Source: Gammaproteobacteria bacterium LSUCC0112
GTDB taxonomy: Bacteria; Pseudomonadota; Gammaproteobacteria; Pseudomonadales; Pseudohongiellaceae
Assembly (NCBI GenBank): GCA_004535785.1
Contig: SPIB01000004.1
Span: 200,633 to 264,632, forward strand
DNA length: 64,000 nucleotides
Direction: 5' to 3'
Every line of letters starts with the position of its first letter. Position 1 is the stretch's first letter. Shown here piece after piece: positions 26,684-36,793 of the stretch. The notes under the pieces were generated by a model, which made no database searches, had not been told where the DNA came from, and saw only the letters and a program-made list of their open reading frames with translations. A program made the position numbers and the translations under genes.

Positions 26684-27830
26684 GGCATCAGCCGCCTCAC
26701 AGATTGCAGGACCTCATGTTGCTGGACCGCTGTGGGTCAATGCCGAGATAACCTACAAGTGCCCGCTGCACTGCGTGTTCTGTTACAACCCGCTGGACTA
26801 CGCGTCTACCTTTGACAAGGAATTGACCACAGATCAGTGGCTAAAAGCCCTGCGCGAGGCACGCGAACTTGGCGCCGTGCAACTGGGATTATCTGGGGGT
26901 GAACCGCTGATGCGCGATGATCTGGAAATCATCATCGCTGAAGCCAGCAACATGGGTTATTACGTCAATCTGCTGACCTCCGGTGTTGGGCTTACCGAAA
27001 AACGGTTAGCCGCATTCAAAGCTGGCGGACTGGATCAAATTCAATTGTCGTTTCAGGATTCCACCAAAAAATTAAACGATTTTTTATCCAGCACCAAAAC
27101 CTTTGACCTGAAACTGAATGTCGCAAAACTGATCAAGCAGTACGACTACCCCATGGTGCTTAATATAGTGCTGCACCGGCAGAACATCGATCATATCGAA
27201 CAGATTCTGCAGATGGCAGAAAGCATGCAAGCCGATCATGTGGAACTCGCCAACAGTCAGTATTACGCATGGGCGTTCAAAAATCGTGAATACCTGATGC
27301 CTAGTCGAGATCAACTGGAGCGCGCCGAAACGGTCTGCAATCAATTCCGCGAACGTTTGGGCAACACAATGAAATTATATTTTGTGGTGCCGGATTATTA
27401 TGCCGATCGGCCCAAAGCCTGCATGAACGGCTGGGGCGCGGTATTCCTGAACATTGCACCCGATGGTTTGGCGCTGCCCTGCCATGAGGCGCGCATGTTG
27501 CCGGGGCTGGACTTCCCCAATGTCCGCGATCACGACGTGCGCAGCATCTGGTTTGACTCACACGCATTTAATGCGTATCGCGGCAACAGCTGGATGCCGG
27601 AGCCATGCCGGAGTTGTGATGAAAAAGAAAAAGATTTTGGTGGCTGCCGCTGTCAGGCGTTTATGTTGACCGGGGATGCGGCCAACACCGACCCGGTGTG
27701 CAGCAAATCCCCTCATCACACACTGATCACCGATCAGGTGGCCCTGGCGCAACGGCTGAATCTGCGTGAGGACGAGGTAAAACCGCTGATTGTGTTCAGG
27801 GATGACCGGAATTCCAGGCTGTACACCTGA
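26655..27830 (+). CDS. pqqE: Radical SAM PqqA-peptide cyclase PqqE
   Basis: A 391-residue radical SAM/SPASM enzyme that forms the Glu-Tyr carbon bond in PqqA. The SAM-cluster cysteines are Cys36, Cys40 and Cys43 (CPLHCVFC), followed by SGGEP. The SPASM cysteines (ACMNGW, LPCHEAR, CRSCDEKEKDFGGCRCQ, DPVCSKS) are present. Start ATG at 26655 lies inside the end of pqqD; a further upstream open stretch is not coding. No pqqF or pqqG peptidase gene follows. Confidence 0.97.
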   Translation: MTKAGSSVPEASAASQIAGPHVAGPLWVNAEITYKCPLHCVFCYNPLDYASTFDKELTTDQWLKALREARELGAVQLGLSGGEPLMRDDLEIIIAEASNMGYYVNLLTSGVGLTEKRLAAFKAGGLDQIQLSFQDSTKKLNDFLSSTKTFDLKLNVAKLIKQYDYPMVLNIVLHRQNIDHIEQILQMAESMQADHVELANSQYYAWAFKNREYLMPSRDQLERAETVCNQFRERLGNTMKLYFVVPDYYADRPKACMNGWGAVFLNIAPDGLALPCHEARMLPGLDFPNVRDHDVRSIWFDSHAFNAYRGNSWMPEPCRSCDEKEKDFGGCRCQAFMLTGDAANTDPVCSKSPHHTLITDQVALAQRLNLREDEVKPLIVFRDDRNSRLYT

Positions 27831-27908
27831 TTCCTCTGCTGTTTGGTGGTAACGTCTCGTATAAAAATACCGATACGCTCCACAAGCAGCGCGAGGCAAT
27901 AAACACCT

Positions 27909-28256
27909 ATGACACACCGCATCTTCACCATGGCCTTTGCAAAAGTCTACCCGATGTACGTGCAGAAAGCGGAACGCAAAGGCCGCACTCAAGAGGACGT
28001 TGACACCATCATCTGCTGGTTGACCGGTTACGACCAGGCCGGTCTGCAACAGCAGTTAGCGCAGGAAACGGACTTCACCACGTTTTTTGCACAAGCGCCG
28101 GCGATGAATCCCAACTGCGCGCTGATCACCGGCAAGGTGTGTGGTGTTCAGGTCGATGCCATTGAAGACCCGTTGATGCAAAAAATCCGTTGGCTGGACA
28201 AGCTGGTGGATGAACTGGCCAAAGGCAAAACAATGGCAAAGATTCTGCGTACATGA
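27909..28256 (+). CDS. DUF2200 family protein
   Basis: A 115-residue protein that matches DUF2200 from start to end: [23 protein letters not shown], a [10 protein letters not shown] segment, [21 protein letters not shown], and [15 protein letters not shown]. Soluble, helical, function unknown. It lies 78 nt behind pqqE and may be read from the same transcript, but I know of no link to PQQ. Confidence 0.88.
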   Translation: MTHRIFTMAFAKVYPMYVQKAERKGRTQEDVDTIICWLTGYDQAGLQQQLAQETDFTTFFAQAPAMNPNCALITGKVCGVQVDAIEDPLMQKIRWLDKLVDELAKGKTMAKILRT

Positions 28257-28299
28257 TTGCCACAACACACCGTTGGCAAGTCAATATAGGGTATCACTG

Positions 28300-29211
28300 A
28301 TGGCTGCTCCGGATGCGCCTGATCTGCATCAGTTTCAAACACCGGCCGTGCGGCACCTGGCCTGGTTATGCCATGCTCCCCAACTGATACAAGACGCAAG
28401 CGTCTTCGAGCCTGCAAGATATTTGCCCGCGAACTATCTCGCTATGCTTCAGGAATGGGACACACACCCGACGAACCGCCCTGATGCCCTAAACGCACCC
28501 CCGCATTACCGGCTTGGTTATTATCTTGAGTCGCTTTACGCCTGCCTCATCACCGACGTGCTGGGTTGGACAATGCTTGCGAGAAATCTGCCGGTTCGCA
28601 CGGGTGGCACAACCCTCGGTGAATTGGATTTCCTGCTGCACAATCCGCACACCGATGCCGTTGAGCATCACGAAATCGCCATCAAGTTTTATCTGGGTTA
28701 TCCCGGCAGTGCGGAGTACCTGTCAGGCTGGTACGGTCCCAATCCTCAAGACCGTCTGGACATTAAAACCGCTCGCATGCTCGGCCCACAAAGCCAACGC
28801 GGTCTGCTGCCCGAGACCCTGGACGTGTTGGCGCATCGTGGCATCAAAGCACCGGCGATTACCCGCGTGTTTATGCCCGGTTATCTGTTTTATCCGCACA
28901 AGCCAACGACTGAAGTAACTATCCCGATCAGCTGTCCGGAGAACCATTTGCGTGGCCAATGGATCTATCTGGATAAGGTGACAAGCATAGACACCCGCAC
29001 CTGGGTACCGCTGGCAAAACCGCATTGGCTGGGGCCGTGGGGTCAGACACACATGCCGGATGATATTGCACTTACCGACGCATTCGCGGATATCAAGGAC
29101 ACACAAACACCCCGACTGTTTGCGGTGTTGCAGCACGAACACATCAGTGGATTGTGGAAGGAGATCGATCGGGTGTTTGTGGTGCCTGCACACTGGCCCC
29201 GGTCAGACTGA
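28300..29211 (+). CDS. DUF1853 family protein
   Basis: A 303-residue cytoplasmic protein of the DUF1853 family. LGELDFLLHN followed by EHHEIAIKFYLG gives an E-x-D then E-x-K arrangement like the PD-(D/E)xK nuclease fold, which is an inference only. The C-terminal part has LRGQWIYLDKV and the HWLGPW region conserved in the family. ATG at 28300 gives the best amino terminus. No known function. Confidence 0.8.
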   Translation: MAAPDAPDLHQFQTPAVRHLAWLCHAPQLIQDASVFEPARYLPANYLAMLQEWDTHPTNRPDALNAPPHYRLGYYLESLYACLITDVLGWTMLARNLPVRTGGTTLGELDFLLHNPHTDAVEHHEIAIKFYLGYPGSAEYLSGWYGPNPQDRLDIKTARMLGPQSQRGLLPETLDVLAHRGIKAPAITRVFMPGYLFYPHKPTTEVTIPISCPENHLRGQWIYLDKVTSIDTRTWVPLAKPHWLGPWGQTHMPDDIALTDAFADIKDTQTPRLFAVLQHEHISGLWKEIDRVFVVPAHWPRSD

Positions 29212-29222
29212 CCTTTCCCATG

Positions 29223-29783
29223 TTACTCGGCGGTGCTGAGTATCCGGTGTAACCCGCCCAGTTGCAGCGCCTGCACCTGGTCCACCACCGGTGCCAGTGC
29301 CGCAAATCCGCCGGGCATATACCCATTCACGCGATAGGTCAGCGTAACAAGTGTTATCTCACTGTTACCCTCCTCCGGCGTCAACTGCCAATCCAGTGTC
29401 CCGCTGAGTCCCAACCCCTGCAGCGGCCCCAGTCCACCGGTCATTCGCAGCAAGACACCGGAGTCCACCAGACTGATCATCATGTGCTGTGCCGACTGTT
29501 CGCCCTAGCGTTCACAAAAACAACCGCCAGCATGAGGCGCAATCGAAAACGTTCCGCCCCACCAAGAGTGGTCTTTAGGCCACCATTGGTCGACCTGCTG
29601 CACCAATATTTGCCAGACACGATCGGCTGGCTGCTGAATCTGCACGCGATTTTCAACCGCAAACGCCGTGTCCCCGGTGTAAAGCACGTCCGCGCTGGCA
29701 GGTGTATACAACATCGGCCAACCCATCAAAACAGTTGGAACCATTCTGTGGACATTCCGCAGGACATGTTGATGGCTTTTCAT
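29223..29783 (-). pseudogene. SRPBCC-family exported protein interrupted by one in-frame TAG
   Basis: Reading down from ATG 29783 there is a signal-peptide-like start (hydrophobic stretch MVPTVLMGWPMLYTPASA), then a START/SRPBCC part with WWPKDHSWWGGTFSIAPHAGGCFCER. A TAG codon (29507-29505) ends it, yet the same frame resumes immediately with GEQSAQHMMISLVDSGVLLRMTGG and LGPLQGLGL, the conserved second half of the same family, and runs to 29223. No frameshift is involved: a single nonsense codon splits a 186-codon gene. It is a recent pseudogene, a sequencing error, or a read-through gene. The two halves are too conserved to be old debris. Confidence 0.8.
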
Positions 29784-30016
29784 GGCGACTCCTGTTATGT
29801 CGTGTCAGCACTTCATCCTGGAGGGAACTTAACAAGACCCTCAGCCTGAAAACAGAATACGTTTGTTAGTAGAGATATCAGGCCTATTGGCATCGATTTT
29901 GGAATTCAACATCAGACTGGACTGCCAGGCTGCAGCCGTTTAATCTCCCTACAGGTCTTGTCTGCACCACTGGGCACTTACATCGTCATTGAAAACAATA
30001 TCGGAATTATCCGGCC

Positions 30017-30991
30017 ATGAGTCAGTTTATGCAGGACGACGCAATCATTTCCATCAGCCACCTCAGCAAGGTCTATCCTTCAGGATTCACCGCACTGAAT
30101 GACATCAGTCTGACCATCAAACGCGGTGAGATTTTTGCGTTGCTGGGCCCCAACGGTGCTGGCAAAACCACCTTGATTAGCATCCTGTGTGGCCTGGTGA
30201 ATCCCGGGCCAGGCGAGCTCAAAGTCGACGGCCTCGATGTCATCAGGGACTATCGCGCGGTGCGCAAAATGATTGGCCTGGTGCCGCAGGAAATTGCCAT
30301 CAGCATGTTTGAAACCGTCTGGGCGACCGTTAAGCTGACACGCGGGTTGTACGGCAAAAAACCCGATGATGTGTATCTTGAAAAGTTGTTGCGCAGCTTG
30401 TCCCTGTGGGACAAAAAGAACAACAAACTGATGACGCTGTCAGGCGGCATGAAGCGCCGCGTGCTGATCGCCAAAGCCTTGTCGCACCAACCCAAGGTAC
30501 TGTTTCTGGACGAACCAACAGCCGGTGTGGATGTCGAATTGCGGCGCGATATGTGGCAGATGATCCGCGAACTCAAAGACGACGGTGTCACCATCATTTT
30601 GACCACCCACTATATCGAAGAAGCCGAAGACATGGCCGATCGGGTGGGGGTCATTAACAAGGGACGCATAGTCTTGGTGGAAGAAAAAGCCGAGCTGATG
30701 AAAAAGCTGGGTAAACGCGAACTGGTGCTGGAACTCCCCTCTCCCCTGTCAAACTTGCCCGCGACGATTCAGATTGATGGGTTGGACCTCAGCCCTGATG
30801 GCAACAAACTCACTTATACCTATGACACACGCAGCGACTACGGCGAAATTGGTCGTGTGATGCGCACCCTGTACGAACATGGCATTGAGTTTCGGGACTT
30901 GCACACCTCTCAAAGTTCATTGGAAGACATTTTTGTCAGCCTGGTGTCAGGCAACGATGCCACAGATGCAACCCCGGGAGACGCAAAATGA
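30017..30991 (+). CDS. ABC transporter ATP-binding protein (YadG-like)
   Basis: A 324-residue ABC-2 type ATPase. Walker [11 protein letters not shown]-loop VPQE, signature LSGGMKRRV, Walker [13 protein letters not shown] and the switch TTHYIEEAE are all intact; a C-terminal extension of about 90 residues follows. It overlaps the permease gene by 4 nt. The pair resembles E. coli YadG/YadH in length and layout; cargo unknown. Confidence 0.9.
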   Translation: MSQFMQDDAIISISHLSKVYPSGFTALNDISLTIKRGEIFALLGPNGAGKTTLISILCGLVNPGPGELKVDGLDVIRDYRAVRKMIGLVPQEIAISMFETVWATVKLTRGLYGKKPDDVYLEKLLRSLSLWDKKNNKLMTLSGGMKRRVLIAKALSHQPKVLFLDEPTAGVDVELRRDMWQMIRELKDDGVTIILTTHYIEEAEDMADRVGVINKGRIVLVEEKAELMKKLGKRELVLELPSPLSNLPATIQIDGLDLSPDGNKLTYTYDTRSDYGEIGRVMRTLYEHGIEFRDLHTSQSSLEDIFVSLVSGNDATDATPGDAK

Positions 30992-31749
30992 ATATCCAGG
31001 CAATCAAAGCAATTTATGGATTTGAAATTCACCGCACCCTGCGTACCTGGAAACAAAGTATCGTTTCGCCGGTATTGTCGACTTCGCTGTATTTTATTGT
31101 ATTTGGCTCAGCCATTGGTTCGCGCATGATGGACATTGATGGTGTCAGTTATGCCGCGTTTATTGTGCCGGGTCTGATTCTGCTGACTATTCTGGTGGAA
31201 AGCATCAACAATGCAGCCTTCGGGATTTACATGCCACGCTTCACCGGCACCATTTACGAAATTCTGGCGGCGCCCATTTCAGCATTTGAAATTGTCATTG
31301 CCTATGTCGGCGCAGCAGCCACCAAGTCAGTGGTGCTGGGCTTGATCATTTTATTAACTGCCCGGTTTTTTGTGGACTTCTCCATTGTGTACCCGCTGTG
31401 GATGCTGGCGTTTCTGGTACTGATCTCGGTGACCTTCTGCCTGTTCGGATTTATTCTGGGTGTATGGGCAGACGGGTTCGAACGCCTGCAGATTGTCCCG
31501 ATGATGGTGGTGATGCCGCTGACCTTTCTGGGCGGCAGTTTCTACTCGATCAGTATGCTGCCCGGCATCTGGCAAACCGTCGCCCTGTTTAACCCGGTGG
31601 TGTACCTGGTGAATGGTTTCCGCTGGAGTTTTTACGGCGTATCTGACGTCAATGCCGCATTCAGCCTGAGCATGATTTTTCTGTTTATGCTGGTGTGTCT
31701 GGGTGTGATCTGGTGGATTTTCAAAACCGGGTACAAGATCAAAGTGTAA
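30988..31749 (+). CDS. ABC-2 type permease (YadH-like)
   Basis: A 253-residue inner-membrane protein with six predicted helices and the ABC-2 motif region [20 protein letters not shown] near residues 178-197, then [18 protein letters not shown]. Coupled to the ATPase by ATGA overlap. Export of an unknown compound is likely. Expected to work as a dimer with two ATPases. Confidence 0.9.
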   Translation: MNIQAIKAIYGFEIHRTLRTWKQSIVSPVLSTSLYFIVFGSAIGSRMMDIDGVSYAAFIVPGLILLTILVESINNAAFGIYMPRFTGTIYEILAAPISAFEIVIAYVGAAATKSVVLGLIILLTARFFVDFSIVYPLWMLAFLVLISVTFCLFGFILGVWADGFERLQIVPMMVVMPLTFLGGSFYSISMLPGIWQTVALFNPVVYLVNGFRWSFYGVSDVNAAFSLSMIFLFMLVCLGVIWWIFKTGYKIKV

Positions 31750-31810
31750 TGTAGTCATTTACTTACAAACCTTTACATCTCAGCCCTGTTTACCGCTGTC
31801 AACAGGGTAT

Positions 31811-34177
31811 ATGCTCTTTAGCCGGATAATAACAATGGATATCGACGTAAATCGCGCTCAAAATGATTTTGTCATTTTCCCCTGGAACGACAACTTCGCT
31901 ACCGGCATAGCCATTATTGACGAGCAACATAAGGTGCTGGTCGCCATCCTCAATAAGCTCGCCAATCATTTTGTCCAAGAATCATCTGCACCAGAAAGCC
32001 TGGCTTGCGTTGTTCAAGAGTTGGCTGACTATGCTGACTTTCACTTCAAAACCGAAGAAGAGGTCTGGCACAAACACTTTTCCAGCCACCCATTGCTGAC
32101 CTCCCACGAACAGGCACATCACGACTTTTTTGTTAAAGTCAGCGAGATACAGCACAGCAGAAACAACCTTGAAGAATTTGCGGACGAGTTATTTGGTTTT
32201 CTGACACGTTGGCTGGCGTTTCATATTCTGGATAACGACAAGCGCATGGCACTGGCGACGATCAGCATGGATTGTGGCGCCGATATTGACGAAGCACTTT
32301 TATCAGCCAATCAGGATATGACGGGGTCACTGGCGCTGCTGATCAGAGCGGTGTTGGACATGTACGGCGAGCTCAGTGCCAACACCATAGACCTGATGAA
32401 ACAAAAAATCGCGCGGCAACGTCTGGAAAAAGAACTCCGTGATACCGCCGAGCAACTGGTCGCCGAAAAACTCATTGCCAGCGAAGAGCGCTATCACATA
32501 CTGATCAACGCCATGCCTGACGCCATCATCGTGGCGCACATGGCGTCTGCGCGCATCATTGATGCCAATATTGCCACAGAGAAACTGCTGGGCTACAGCC
32601 CTCAACAACTGCGAAACATGCAGGTGTTCGAAATACATCCACCCGCAACATGGGCATTCCATCGCGAAAACCTCGCAAAACTGGGCGCTATTGAAGCCCC
32701 TGAGGAAAGTTTTGAGACGGAAGTTATAACCAGTGCGGGCAAACTGATTGATGTCGAAGTCAGTGTACATGGCCCGCTTCTGCTGCAAGGACAGAAATGT
32801 CTGGTGGGTGTTTTCAGGGACATCACCGAACGCAAAAAACATCGCTCGCAACTAGAGTATGTGGCGTATTTTGACGAACTGACAGGACTTCCAAATCGCA
32901 ATGGCATAAAACGTCACTTGGATCAATTGCAGGCCCAATCTGATAAAAACGTGCTGATAATCCATGCAGATATGGATGATTTCTCAGCAATCAATGCCCA
33001 ATATAGTTCAGAATTTGGCGACAGGCTGCTTAAAGAATTTGCACGCCAGGCGTCTGCCAGTTTGTCAGCTGACACACTGATGGCACGACTGGGTGGGGAT
33101 GAGTTTTTGCTGGTCATCGAGCATATTGAATCGCCGGGATCAATTGATACCCTGATGACTGCATTGCTGGCAACATTGCAGCAACCGGTTTTTGTTGATG
33201 GCATCGATATCTATATCACAGTGAGTGCCGGCGTAAAATTCCGTGCAAGTGCTGAACAGACCAGCTCGGAAGTCATTCTTCGTCAAGCAGCCCATGCGCT
33301 GTACATGGCAAAAATTGCTGGCAAATCCCGTTACCATGTTCTTGACCAGGCTCAGGAGAATGAGCAACGCAACAAACATCTGTTACTCAATGAAATCGAA
33401 GCTGCGCTCACCAACAACGAATTTGAATTATTTTATCAGCCCAAAGTGAATATGGTGACCGGCGCGGTCTCTGGTGTTGAAGCACTGATCCGCTGGCGGC
33501 ATCCGACCAAGGGTTTGTTAACACCCGGATATTTTATGCCCGCAACCGAAGGGCATAAAGTCAGTCTTCAGATAGATAATTGGGTCGTCAGGCAGGCAAC
33601 AAACCAGTTGCTACGCTGGTATGACCTACTGCCTGATTTAAGAATCAGCGTAAACCTGTGTGCGCAGAGCATACAGGATCCCGACTTCCCTTCCAGAATC
33701 CTTGCCATGACAACATCCGGGCACACGGATGTTACCCGACGCCTTGCTATTGAAGTGCTGGAAGGCAGCGCCATGGGTGACATCAACACGGCAAGCAACA
33801 ATCTTCAGGCGTGCAGAGACGCCGGCATGATTGTTGCGATCGACGATTTTGGCACCGGCTATTCATCCTTGTCCTATCTGAAAAAGCTACCGATCGACTG
33901 CCTCAAAATCGACCAGGGTTTTGTGCGCGACATGGTCAACAGCAAAGACGATATCGCACTCATTCAGGGTTTTATCAGTATCAGTAAAGCATTCGACCTG
34001 AGCACGGTGGCAGAGGGTGTTGAGACCATCGAGCAAGGCAAATTGCTGATAGCGATGGGCTGTTTGCATGGCCAAGGTTACGCGATCTCCAGACCCTTGC
34101 CAGTCGCGGAACTTGAACATTGGCTTGCCAGCTGGCAGACGCCAGATGCGTGGCGTGGATCAGACATCTGCGCCTGA
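31811..34177 (+). CDS. Hemerythrin-PAS-GGDEF-EAL signalling protein
   Basis: A 788-residue cyclic-di-GMP protein with an oxygen/redox sensor. Bacteriohemerythrin (about 25-155) shows the di-iron ligands in DEQHKVL, DFHFKTEE, SHEQAHHDFF and HILDNDKRM. A PAS domain (about 230-345) precedes GGDEF (catalytic LGGDEF near 428; RGDEF-type variation absent) and EAL (VEALIRW near 557; DDFGTGYSSLSYL). Both catalytic motifs are complete, so it may make and degrade c-di-GMP. Two starts are possible, ATG 31811 or ATG 31835; the second follows an AATAACAA motif at 31828-31835. No transmembrane segment, so cytoplasmic. Confidence 0.92.
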   Translation: MLFSRIITMDIDVNRAQNDFVIFPWNDNFATGIAIIDEQHKVLVAILNKLANHFVQESSAPESLACVVQELADYADFHFKTEEEVWHKHFSSHPLLTSHEQAHHDFFVKVSEIQHSRNNLEEFADELFGFLTRWLAFHILDNDKRMALATISMDCGADIDEALLSANQDMTGSLALLIRAVLDMYGELSANTIDLMKQKIARQRLEKELRDTAEQLVAEKLIASEERYHILINAMPDAIIVAHMASARIIDANIATEKLLGYSPQQLRNMQVFEIHPPATWAFHRENLAKLGAIEAPEESFETEVITSAGKLIDVEVSVHGPLLLQGQKCLVGVFRDITERKKHRSQLEYVAYFDELTGLPNRNGIKRHLDQLQAQSDKNVLIIHADMDDFSAINAQYSSEFGDRLLKEFARQASASLSADTLMARLGGDEFLLVIEHIESPGSIDTLMTALLATLQQPVFVDGIDIYITVSAGVKFRASAEQTSSEVILRQAAHALYMAKIAGKSRYHVLDQAQENEQRNKHLLLNEIEAALTNNEFELFYQPKVNMVTGAVSGVEALIRWRHPTKGLLTPGYFMPATEGHKVSLQIDNWVVRQATNQLLRWYDLLPDLRISVNLCAQSIQDPDFPSRILAMTTSGHTDVTRRLAIEVLEGSAMGDINTASNNLQACRDAGMIVAIDDFGTGYSSLSYLKKLPIDCLKIDQGFVRDMVNSKDDIALIQGFISISKAFDLSTVAEGVETIEQGKLLIAMGCLHGQGYAISRPLPVAELEHWLASWQTPDAWRGSDICA

Positions 34178-34236
34178 TTGGGGCAAAGAAGGAAATTTCC
34201 CATTTTGTTGTGTTTGGTTAACACACGCAGCAGCAC

Positions 34237-34258
34237 GGGCGCCCGATTCGGAGCGCCC
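34237..34258 (+). terminator. Possible terminator hairpin after the hemerythrin gene
   Basis: GGGCGC (34237-34242) pairs with GCGCCC (34253-34258) around a 10-nt loop that can itself extend the stem. It is 60 nt after the stop codon. No direct T run follows, so activity is uncertain. Confidence 0.35.
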
Positions 34259-34352
34259 CCCGAAAGTAAACAGTGAACGATTGATCAAAATACCTTTTTT
34301 TGATATCAAGCGATAACTGTTTATATTTCATAGAGCTGCACAGGTAGTAACC

Positions 34353-36059
34353 ATGACATCAGGGCATTTTACAAAAACACCCGCAAAGACTTATCCACTG
34401 CTGGCTACACTTCTTTGCTCATTACCGGTGCTGCTCTGCTCGACTCTTGCGATGAGCCAAACTACCCCATCGCCGCTGAGCTCAGCTTACACGGCAGGCC
34501 CGGTCAGCTGGGAGCATTTCAAGATGCCAACGGATCTGCCGCAGGATGTTTTCCGCTATTTTGAGGATGTTAATGGCGATGGCTACACTGACATCGTTGT
34601 TACAGCCTTTTCTCCCATTAACGCACCACGCAAAGGCGGACGCCCCGGCATCATCCTTTTGAATAACGGTGATAATACATTTACACCAGCAACCGGAGAC
34701 AGACCACATTCGGAATGGGTGCGTGAATTGCTCATTGAAGATTTTAATGGTGATGGCATACCGGATATTTTTCTTGCGGACCACGGCTGGGATGCTCCTC
34801 CTTTCCCTGGCTACCAGAACCAGTTGTTATTGGGTACAGGTAAAGGTTTTACAGACGCAACCAATCTCCTCCCAAAACTGGATGACTTTACACACAATGC
34901 CGCCGCCGGTGACATTGATGGTGATGGACGTATTGATATTCTGGTGACCAATAACGCATTGGGGGAAGTTGCCGAACAGAACTACTTTTTAATGAATAAA
35001 GGCAGCGCTGGTTTTGAGTTGGACCGAAGCCGTCTGCCTGCATCGCTCCTGGGTATCCAGGCACCAACCACCTGGGCAGTCAACATCAAGGATTTGGATG
35101 GAGACGGTTACCCTGATTTGTTGGTAGGTCGAGTTGAGAATACCGGAACTCTGCCAAGCCGTGTGTATTGGAATCCTGGCAATGGGGATTTTTCAAAGAG
35201 TGACGTCACGCTCCTGCCCGATATGAGCCGATTTGTGGCCAACGGTGAGTATGCCGTGATCGAAGCAACCACCTTTGATGTGAACAGCGATGGTGTGCCC
35301 GACATCCAGTTCAGTGCATATAATCGCAACTTCAGAGGACTGGGCATACAATTCCTGTACAACGAAGGTCGTGGCAGTCGGCGATTTACAGACCGCACCG
35401 AGAGCTGTTTAAGCGGCCCAACCCAAGATACCAACCCGGAACGCGATACACCCTATTTTTTCCGGCTGCACGACATCAATCGCGATGGCTATCCGGAAGT
35501 GGTCGCGATAGACAATCGGGATCCGTCTGCCGAATCCACCTCCTTTTTTGAGAATACTGGTAATGGAAAACTTCGTGCTGTTTCCCGCACGCAGTTAAGT
35601 AGCAATCCCGAAATAGTGGATCGACTGAGATGGGCGAGTGCGCCACTGTCGGGGGAAAATCAGTTTGGTGTTGCCGAGGTGTTTGTCTATGACAGCAACG
35701 GTACCAATACACTTGCCATGAACTATGTGCCGATCAACTATAGCAACCTACCCGGGGTCGCCAACCGTTTTGACCTGTGCAGCAATCGATTAACGTCGAA
35801 CGTCGCAGCGGGTGAATTTGGCAATATCGAGCTGGGTTTTAATTTGCTTCAAATGGAACCCACCGTGCGCATACAGGCAATCGAGTCAACGTTGAAACCA
35901 TTAACTGTCATGCCTGAAAAAGCATCTACTTTCAACTCTGCGACCGGGATATTCCGGATCCCGGAGCTCCACATTGAGGACAATGTAGAGTACCGGGGCC
36001 TGCGGTTTTTGTTGATTGATGGTACAAACCTGATTTTTGAACTGGTTGGTTCGGAGTAA
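34353..36059 (+). CDS. Secreted FG-GAP/VCBS repeat protein
   Basis: A 568-residue exported protein. A signal peptide (LLATLLCSLPVLLCSTLAMSQ) ends near residue 36. Calcium-binding FG-GAP blades are marked by D-x-N/D-G-D-G-x-x-D: DVNGDGYTDIVV, DFNGDGIPDIFL, DIDGDGRIDILV, DLDGDGYPDLLV, DVNSDGVPDIQF, DINRDGYPEVVA; six are seen, consistent with a beta-propeller like integrin alpha. No enzymatic motif or sorting domain is visible. Adhesion or ligand binding is possible but not shown. The stop codon lies in a 14-bp palindrome (36053-36066). Confidence 0.85.
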   Translation: MTSGHFTKTPAKTYPLLATLLCSLPVLLCSTLAMSQTTPSPLSSAYTAGPVSWEHFKMPTDLPQDVFRYFEDVNGDGYTDIVVTAFSPINAPRKGGRPGIILLNNGDNTFTPATGDRPHSEWVRELLIEDFNGDGIPDIFLADHGWDAPPFPGYQNQLLLGTGKGFTDATNLLPKLDDFTHNAAAGDIDGDGRIDILVTNNALGEVAEQNYFLMNKGSAGFELDRSRLPASLLGIQAPTTWAVNIKDLDGDGYPDLLVGRVENTGTLPSRVYWNPGNGDFSKSDVTLLPDMSRFVANGEYAVIEATTFDVNSDGVPDIQFSAYNRNFRGLGIQFLYNEGRGSRRFTDRTESCLSGPTQDTNPERDTPYFFRLHDINRDGYPEVVAIDNRDPSAESTSFFENTGNGKLRAVSRTQLSSNPEIVDRLRWASAPLSGENQFGVAEVFVYDSNGTNTLAMNYVPINYSNLPGVANRFDLCSNRLTSNVAAGEFGNIELGFNLLQMEPTVRIQAIESTLKPLTVMPEKASTFNSATGIFRIPELHIEDNVEYRGLRFLLIDGTNLIFELVGSE

Positions 36060-36082
36060 TTACTCCAAACCCCCGCGGCTTG

Positions 36083-36751
36083 TTACTCCGCGTACAACAA
36101 GCTGTAACCGTATTCCTGCGCCCGGGTGACTGTCACCACGCCCGCCGGCACCATTCGGGCGTTGGCGATCAGACCTGATGACAATTCAGCAAACGCTTCG
36201 TCAGCCGTTACCCCGGTTGACGACGCAATTGCCATGGCGAAGCGTCGTGTGGCTCTGCCGCAAATGGCAAACTGCACCCCGCGCGCCACCGAGGACGCAA
36301 TACTGTTCCCGCCGTTAGAGGGCCCCGCTGTGTTCATGGGATTCTGTGTGGGTGCCGGGTTAGCTGCACGGTCAAACATAGCGCCGTATTTTTGCCAGAT
36401 GGCATCATTAAATCCATACGTTGTCGACAAGTGCCGGAAACACACAATCATGGCGTAGTCAGAAGCGCTACCCTCGTATGACTCCTCGTGGGCACTGATA
36501 ATGTTGTTGGCATACCATAACGCACTGGCACCACCCACAGGTGACGACGAGTCAACAATCACCCGATGGCTCCCGGACAATTCATCCAGCCACAGATCCT
36601 GACCATGTCTGCCCGGTTGAAAACCGGTGTCCTGGGTGCTTGGCTGAGCAGAGACCTGGCTGGCGCTGACAGCCAGACCGGCGACTGCGGCCACGCCCAG
36701 ATTGCTTAACAGTGCACGACGCCCGACTGTTTGCTGATCATCTTCTTTCAT
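36083..36751 (-). CDS. Tat-exported DsrE-like protein
   Basis: A 222-residue protein with a twin-arginine type leader: GRRALLSNLG followed by VAAVAGLAVSA and an AxA cleavage region. The body (about 50-220) resembles small DsrE/F-like domains: HRVIVDSSSP, GASALWYANNIISAHEESY, DYAMIVCFRHLSTTYGFNDAIWQKYG, FAICGRATRRFAM and ARMVPAGVVTVTRAQEYGYSLLYA. Cys in ICFRHL- and ICGRAT-like positions may be functional. Its place just before sulP-tsdA (same strand) hints at periplasmic sulfur handling. Family assignment is from memory and moderate. Confidence 0.65.
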   Translation of the reverse strand: MKEDDQQTVGRRALLSNLGVAAVAGLAVSASQVSAQPSTQDTGFQPGRHGQDLWLDELSGSHRVIVDSSSPVGGASALWYANNIISAHEESYEGSASDYAMIVCFRHLSTTYGFNDAIWQKYGAMFDRAANPAPTQNPMNTAGPSNGGNSIASSVARGVQFAICGRATRRFAMAIASSTGVTADEAFAELSSGLIANARMVPAGVVTVTRAQEYGYSLLYAE

Positions 36752-36793
36752 GTTTACTCTCCTGCGTTATCTATCAAACGGATGATTTTTAAA

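Noticed and set aside
36053-36066. 14-bp palindrome GGAGTAATTACTCC as a terminator
   Set aside because: It lies across the stop codon, is A/T-rich in the centre and lacks a T tract; the loop would be too tight for a good hairpin.
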